Assembly (NCBI GenBank): GCA_947504605.1
Contig: CANNJE010000016.1
Coordinates: 1-39,137, forward strand
Length of the DNA stretch: 39,137 nucleotides
Direction of reading: 5' to 3'
From: Chitinophagaceae bacterium
GTDB lineage: Bacteria; Bacteroidota; Bacteroidia; Chitinophagales; Chitinophagaceae
The notes under the pieces were generated by a model that made no database searches, had not been told where the DNA came from, and saw nothing but the letters and a program-made list of their open reading frames with translations. Below are positions 34,951 through 39,137 of this stretch, piece by piece. How positions within the stretch are numbered: the first letter of the stretch is position 1; the number at the start of each line of letters is the position of its first letter. The position numbers and the translations under genes are program-made.

Positions 34951-35775
34951 TTATAATTTGGTTACAGTAAATTTTCCTCTTTGAAAATCTACAACAATTT
35001 TATGTGCACCTGATGTTGATGGGGCCAGTAAATCTGATCCGCCATCTCTGAAATCTCCACCATTCACATTGTTACTATTGTTGCCACCGAATCCGCCAAA
35101 CTTAGCATCCCAGCTACCATTAACTGGTAGGAAAAGATAAGATCCGCCCGGAGAGATATTTACAGTAAGTTCATACAAAGTATTGCTTACTCTTGTAAAC
35201 TCCTGGCTTGGTACAGGAACTGGATTGCTCCATCCGCCCGGACTTGCACTACCCACCATAAACAATTTGTTAGATGCTGGCGGCGTTACTACTGGTGGAA
35301 TTGAAAATGGTTTGATGGTAAAAACCAACTTATTTGAAATAAGTGGTGCATTGTTAAATGCCAATGTAGCGATTACCCTCATTTCAACCTGATGGTTAAC
35401 GTCAGGAACCAACAACAACTGATTTAAAAGATATCCATTCAATTCACCTTGCGTAAAGGATTTAGAAAGATCTTTTGAAACGGTAATTGTTTGTTTGTAA
35501 GGACTGGTAAAATTTGCGCCAACTGTATCTATTTCCAGTGTATAGTTCACATCCTGTGAGCTAAGCCCTGTATTAAATTTATAGTCAGGATTTGTCCAGC
35601 TAACTGTAACAGCAGGCAAGTCTTTATTAATAAATGAAAGTGGAATACTTGCACTACTTGATGTAAGTACAGGATTGGTTCCTCCTTCAAAAATTACCTG
35701 GTTCTCATCCTTTTTGCAAGAAAAAAGACTTCCGGCCAAAACCAGGAACATTAGTGATTTAAATATATTATTCAT
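34951..35775 (-). CDS. SusE-family outer-membrane lipoprotein with one glycan-binding-like domain
   Basis: A 274-aa lipoprotein beginning MNNIFKSLMFLVLAGSLFSCKKD (lipobox LFSC). The longer frame to 35838 adds 21 non-signal residues and overlaps susD, so I chose 35775. The SusE Ig-like domain (PAVTVSWTNPDYKF, YTLEIDTVGANF) is followed by a single LFMVGSASPGGWSNPVPVPSQEF domain, a shorter relative of the two domains in the next gene. The Gly/Asn-rich loop (GGFGGNNSNNVNGG) replaces the LAGLSAGG loop. It lies 25 nt after susD. It is probably a paralogue produced by duplication within the operon. Confidence 0.87.
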   Translation of the reverse strand: MNNIFKSLMFLVLAGSLFSCKKDENQVIFEGGTNPVLTSSSASIPLSFINKDLPAVTVSWTNPDYKFNTGLSSQDVNYTLEIDTVGANFTSPYKQTITVSKDLSKSFTQGELNGYLLNQLLLVPDVNHQVEMRVIATLAFNNAPLISNKLVFTIKPFSIPPVVTPPASNKLFMVGSASPGGWSNPVPVPSQEFTRVSNTLYELTVNISPGGSYLFLPVNGSWDAKFGGFGGNNSNNVNGGDFRDGGSDLLAPSTSGAHKIVVDFQRGKFTVTKL

Positions 35776-35800
35776 ATAGCTTAATTTTTTGTTTGGTTTA

Positions 35801-37396
35801 TTAGTATCCGGAATTTTGAACCAGATTTCTGTTTGCATTCATATCAGCTGATGGAATCGGGAATAACTTCCTGAATGCAGGGGCAGATGTACCACCTGCA
35901 ACACCGGCTTTCCATGGCCACAAATAAGTAGATTCTACAAATCTGTTGTAACGAATCAAATCGGTACGGCGATGGCCTTCCCAATACAATTCTCTTGCAC
36001 GCTCATCCAGTAGGAAATCCAACGTAATATCGCCGGCGATGATATTACCACTGGTATTACCATAAGCTCTTAAGCGGATATTATTAATATAACCGGTAGC
36101 GATATTAATATCACCGGTACCACCACGTTTAACAGCTTCAGCATAGATCAAATACATTTCAGCCAAACGGAAAACAGGAATATCAATATCAGAAAAATCC
36201 ATACTGCTTCCCATTCCACCTGTTCTTGTTACGTTTCTGTATTTAGAGATGGCATAACCATCTGTAAAAGTGGCCACATTCGCAATATCAAGTGTTTGAC
36301 CTGAAGTATAGAACTGTGCTCTTTTATCAGTAGCTCCTGAAGGATCAGCAAATTTATTTACCAATGCCTTGGTTGTTCTTAAACCAAACCAGCCACCGGA
36401 AATTCCAAAAGAAGCAGCTGACATACTACCACCTACACATGCGTGTGTAAGGAAAGTTGTACCGCCATAACCCTGGGTTTTACCGCCATCATAATTGATG
36501 GTAAAGATAAATTCAGGATTGCTTGTATTGTTATCAGCCAACATCAGGTTTTGATAATTTGGCATTAAAGTATAACCTGCATCCACTACTTTTTTAGCAT
36601 AAGTTGCAGCTTCCGTCCATTTTGGAGTAGCAGCATATACTTCAGCATTTAAATACAAACGAGCCAACAATGATTGTGCTGCAGCTTTATCAGCTCTTCC
36701 ATAATCATTTGTTTTTGCAGTAGGTAATTCGCTTTCAATGGCCAGTAGTTCAGTTTCAATATACTTGTATAAATCTGCACGTTTAATTTGTGGAGGATTT
36801 GGACCACCAATCACACTCTCTTCTGTAACGAATGGAGGGTTACCAAACAAATCAAGTAATACCCAATACTGATATGCTCTTAAGAAACGCACTTCAGGAC
36901 GGTATTTACGGATTGCATCTGCATCAGCACCTGCAATTCCTCTTGCTGCCAGTTTCTCATCAGTAGCCTGACGTAAAAATTCGTTGATGATAGTGATACC
37001 ATAAAGAGATTTATAATATACACCATGAATAAACAAATTGGCAGGAGACCAGCTCATGTTATGGTAATCAGGAATACCAGGATCACCCCATGCAATCACA
37101 GCCTCATCGGTTGTTAATTCCTGGGCTTTCCAGTAAGTACGATAAAAATCAGCATTCTGACCTTCATCAGAACCAGGATAGAACACATCCGCTGCGCCTG
37201 CAGGGCCACTGTTACCTGTTAATGCCATTGAGCCATATATTTTAGCCAATGACTGCTTGTATCCCAAAGGAGTGCTGTAAACCACTTCTGATGTAACATC
37301 ATTGGTTGGCTTAAGATCCAGATCCTTTGTGCAAGAGGTTACTGCAGCACCAAAGCCCAGCAGCAACATCGCAATTTTAAAAATATTATTTTTCAT
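35801..37396 (-). CDS. SusD/RagB-family nutrient-binding outer-membrane lipoprotein
   Basis: A 531-aa lipoprotein (signal ending AAVTSC, Cys22). Family features are the N-terminal DLDLKPTNDVTSEVVYSTPLGY, the helical TPR-like core with RFLRAYQYWVLLDLFGNPPFVTEE, ALLARLYLNA-type SLLARLYLNAEVY, and the C-terminal RLAEMYLIYAEAVKR and FLLDERARELYWEGHRRTDLIRY motifs. The length is normal. SusD caps the SusC barrel and presents an oligosaccharide for TonB-driven import. The substrate cannot be read from the sequence. It starts 30 nt after the susC stop. Confidence 0.95.
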   Translation of the reverse strand: MKNNIFKIAMLLLGFGAAVTSCTKDLDLKPTNDVTSEVVYSTPLGYKQSLAKIYGSMALTGNSGPAGAADVFYPGSDEGQNADFYRTYWKAQELTTDEAVIAWGDPGIPDYHNMSWSPANLFIHGVYYKSLYGITIINEFLRQATDEKLAARGIAGADADAIRKYRPEVRFLRAYQYWVLLDLFGNPPFVTEESVIGGPNPPQIKRADLYKYIETELLAIESELPTAKTNDYGRADKAAAQSLLARLYLNAEVYAATPKWTEAATYAKKVVDAGYTLMPNYQNLMLADNNTSNPEFIFTINYDGGKTQGYGGTTFLTHACVGGSMSAASFGISGGWFGLRTTKALVNKFADPSGATDKRAQFYTSGQTLDIANVATFTDGYAISKYRNVTRTGGMGSSMDFSDIDIPVFRLAEMYLIYAEAVKRGGTGDINIATGYINNIRLRAYGNTSGNIIAGDITLDFLLDERARELYWEGHRRTDLIRYNRFVESTYLWPWKAGVAGGTSAPAFRKLFPIPSADMNANRNLVQNSGY

Positions 37397-37426
37397 ATAA
37401 GAAGTTTTTATTTTTTATAACAAAAA

Positions 37427-39137
37427 TTAGAAGTCAAGGTTTAGTCCTGCCACAAATGTTGTTGGCCTTGGATAAAAATTATTATCGATACCACCTGCAT
37501 TTTCAGGATCAGCTCCTTTGTATTTGGTTATAACAAGTACATTCTGAACATTAAAGTTGAATCTCATATCGGCTTTGTTGTTTAAAACTTTACCGAAATT
37601 GTATCCTACATTAATATTATCTAATCTGAAGAAAGAAGCATTTTTCACATAATAATCAGAGCTGTAATATTTATCACCATCTCCTTTAAATCCAGAAACG
37701 AGTACATCGCTTGAACCGTTGCTTAAGTAACCCAAAGGATTTAAAATATTCCTTGTGGCACCGGTAGCAGATGCTACGTTATTGTACATATAGTTACCCA
37801 AACTTGCTCTTGCTATAAAACCAGCGTTCCATTTTTTGTATCCAATATTGCCATTAAAGCCAAGGAATACATCAGGATTGGCGCTTTTATAACGATACAG
37901 ATCTTTTTCAGTAATCACACCGTCTCTGTTCAAATCTTCAAATAAGTTATCAATTGGTTTGCCTGCTGCATCATACACTTGTTTGTATACATAAAAAGCT
38001 CCCCTATTGTATCCTACAGAGTTAATCAGGATCGTACCACCTGTTCCACCAGAACGACCACCGAAGCGTTGTCCTTCGTAATTAGGGTCTTCAGAGAAAG
38101 TAAGTTTAGTGATCTCATTTTTATTAAAGGTAACGTTGTAACCAAAATCAACTGTAAAATCGCTCTTACGAACAATCGCAGTATTCATGGTAAACTCTAC
38201 CCCTTTATTTTCCATATTACCAACGTTGGCAAGTGCAATAGGTGCAAAGTTTGTACCTGCAGATTGTCCAACTTCATTTAATAGATCTTTGGTCTTTTTC
38301 AGATAAAAATCAACACTACCTGTAATGCGGTTGTTGAAGAAACCATAATCCAATGCAATATTGGTAGTAGCTGTTTGTTCCCAGGTTAAGTTTGCATTAT
38401 AAGCAATCGGGCGGTACATATTGTAAAAAGTACTTCCCAATTGGTACTGAGCTGTTTGGTTACTGATACCATAATTAGCCAGGTAAGAGTAATTGCTGAT
38501 ACCATCCTGCTGACCAGTAATACCATAACCACCTCTTAATTTAAGATCAGAGATTGTTTTACTGTCTTTCAAGAAAGCTTCTTCACTGATTCTCCATGCT
38601 GCCGCACCTGAGTAATAGGTAATCCACCTGTTATCCGGATTTAGTCTTGAAGATCCATCCGTTCTTGCAGCACCGGTAAGTAAGTATTTTCCTTTGAATG
38701 CATAATTCAATCTACCATAGAAAGAAATTAACTTGTTTCTTGGTTTATCAAACGCAAAAAGAGGATCAGAATTTTTCCTTTTTGTACCATCCAAGAAATA
38801 ATCTGCATAATTATAATTGGTAGAAAGATTATCATAATAACCATAACCTGCAGTCAGGTCAAAACGGCTACTGATGCTTGCTACCTCTTTTACATAATTC
38901 AGGTATGTTTCAAGGAAAGTATTCTGAATCTTTTGTTTGTATTCGTTCCTTTGACCACCTTTTCTGATTCCGTAATTATCAACATCTCTCATATAAGCAG
39001 CTCGCACGCTATCATTCACTATAATATTACCAGTTCCCTGAGCAATATCATAACCAATGTTCACATTTGCCCTTAAGTCAGGTAAAAAATGGAATTTATA
39101 ATCCAACTGCACATTACCAATACTTCTGTTTACATTA
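37427..39137 (-). CDS. SusC/RagA-family TonB-linked transporter, C-terminal part (runs off the window)
   Basis: The reading frame is open to the window edge; about 570 C-terminal residues are present and the signal, carboxypeptidase-like and plug domains lie outside. The visible part is the outer-membrane barrel of a SusC-type transporter: RAARTDGSSRLN-like TGAARTDGSSRL, WRISEEAFLKDSKTISDLKLRGGYGITGQQ, the GVEFTMNTAIVRKSDFTVDFGYNVTFNKNEI region and the terminal aromatic F (LNLDF) needed for barrel assembly. It imports the ligand delivered by the SusD protein coded next. The operon promoter is not in the window. Confidence 0.93.
   Translation of the reverse strand, partial: NVNRSIGNVQLDYKFHFLPDLRANVNIGYDIAQGTGNIIVNDSVRAAYMRDVDNYGIRKGGQRNEYKQKIQNTFLETYLNYVKEVASISSRFDLTAGYGYYDNLSTNYNYADYFLDGTKRKNSDPLFAFDKPRNKLISFYGRLNYAFKGKYLLTGAARTDGSSRLNPDNRWITYYSGAAAWRISEEAFLKDSKTISDLKLRGGYGITGQQDGISNYSYLANYGISNQTAQYQLGSTFYNMYRPIAYNANLTWEQTATTNIALDYGFFNNRITGSVDFYLKKTKDLLNEVGQSAGTNFAPIALANVGNMENKGVEFTMNTAIVRKSDFTVDFGYNVTFNKNEITKLTFSEDPNYEGQRFGGRSGGTGGTILINSVGYNRGAFYVYKQVYDAAGKPIDNLFEDLNRDGVITEKDLYRYKSANPDVFLGFNGNIGYKKWNAGFIARASLGNYMYNNVASATGATRNILNPLGYLSNGSSDVLVSGFKGDGDKYYSSDYYVKNASFFRLDNINVGYNFGKVLNNKADMRFNFNVQNVLVITKYKGADPENAGGIDNNFYPRPTTFVAGLNLDF

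Overview
The window looks like the chromosome of a member of the Bacteroidota, most likely Chitinophagaceae-like. This rests on AT-rich DNA, a SusC/SusD/SusE locus, a DUF5916 outer-membrane protein, secreted proteins with short Sec signals ending in AQ or SC, an absence of Shine-Dalgarno sequences, and several matches to the Bacteroidota -7 promoter box TAnnTTTG. I saw no rRNA, tRNA, CRISPR array, insertion sequence or phage gene.

Layout. (1) 162-962: an exported propeller-like protein with its own terminator. (2) 4232 down to 1095, minus strand: a tight six-gene operon of ArsR regulator, CPxC mini-thioredoxin, rhodanese with a His/Cys-rich tail, ArsP-like permease, ArsF-like thiol protein and ArsG-like permease. 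It is a probable (organo)arsenical or metalloid resistance operon, with an operator-like inverted repeat in front of arsR. (3) 4497-9752: housekeeping-type genes, namely a small conserved protein, a DUF5916 protein, and a Gfo/Idh/MocA oxidoreductase overlapping a class V aminotransferase. (4) 9863-10573: a MORN-repeat gene broken by one in-frame stop. (5) 10753-33611: the unusual part, about 23 kb of exported caspase-fold proteases and accessory proteins. The minus arm, in transcription order, is caspase, CHASE2 sensor, FecR-like/TPR protein and lipoprotein. The plus arm is an astacin-type metalloprotease, a coiled-coil/barrel protein, TPR-WD40-caspase, CHAT protease, then (after a small opposing secreted gene) two further WD40-caspase proteins. 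The two arms diverge from a 302-bp intergenic region carrying two palindromes. (6) 33740-39137, minus strand: the SusE, SusE, SusD and 3' SusC part of a glycan-uptake locus, with SusC running off the window.

Interpretation. Region 5 holds four caspase-domain proteins and one CHAT protein, all with visible catalytic His and Cys and all with apparent Sec signal peptides, so they should act in the periplasm or at the outer membrane rather than in the cytoplasm. Modules that elsewhere are often fused (CHASE2, TPR, WD40, CHAT, caspase, FecR-like) are spread over adjacent genes. I infer an envelope-located surveillance or proteolysis system that has grown by duplication. A relic of a lost caspase 3' end lies between the last two WD40-caspase genes, and the first of these carries a different caspase subtype, which suggests a past domain swap. 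The function of the system is not established by the sequence.
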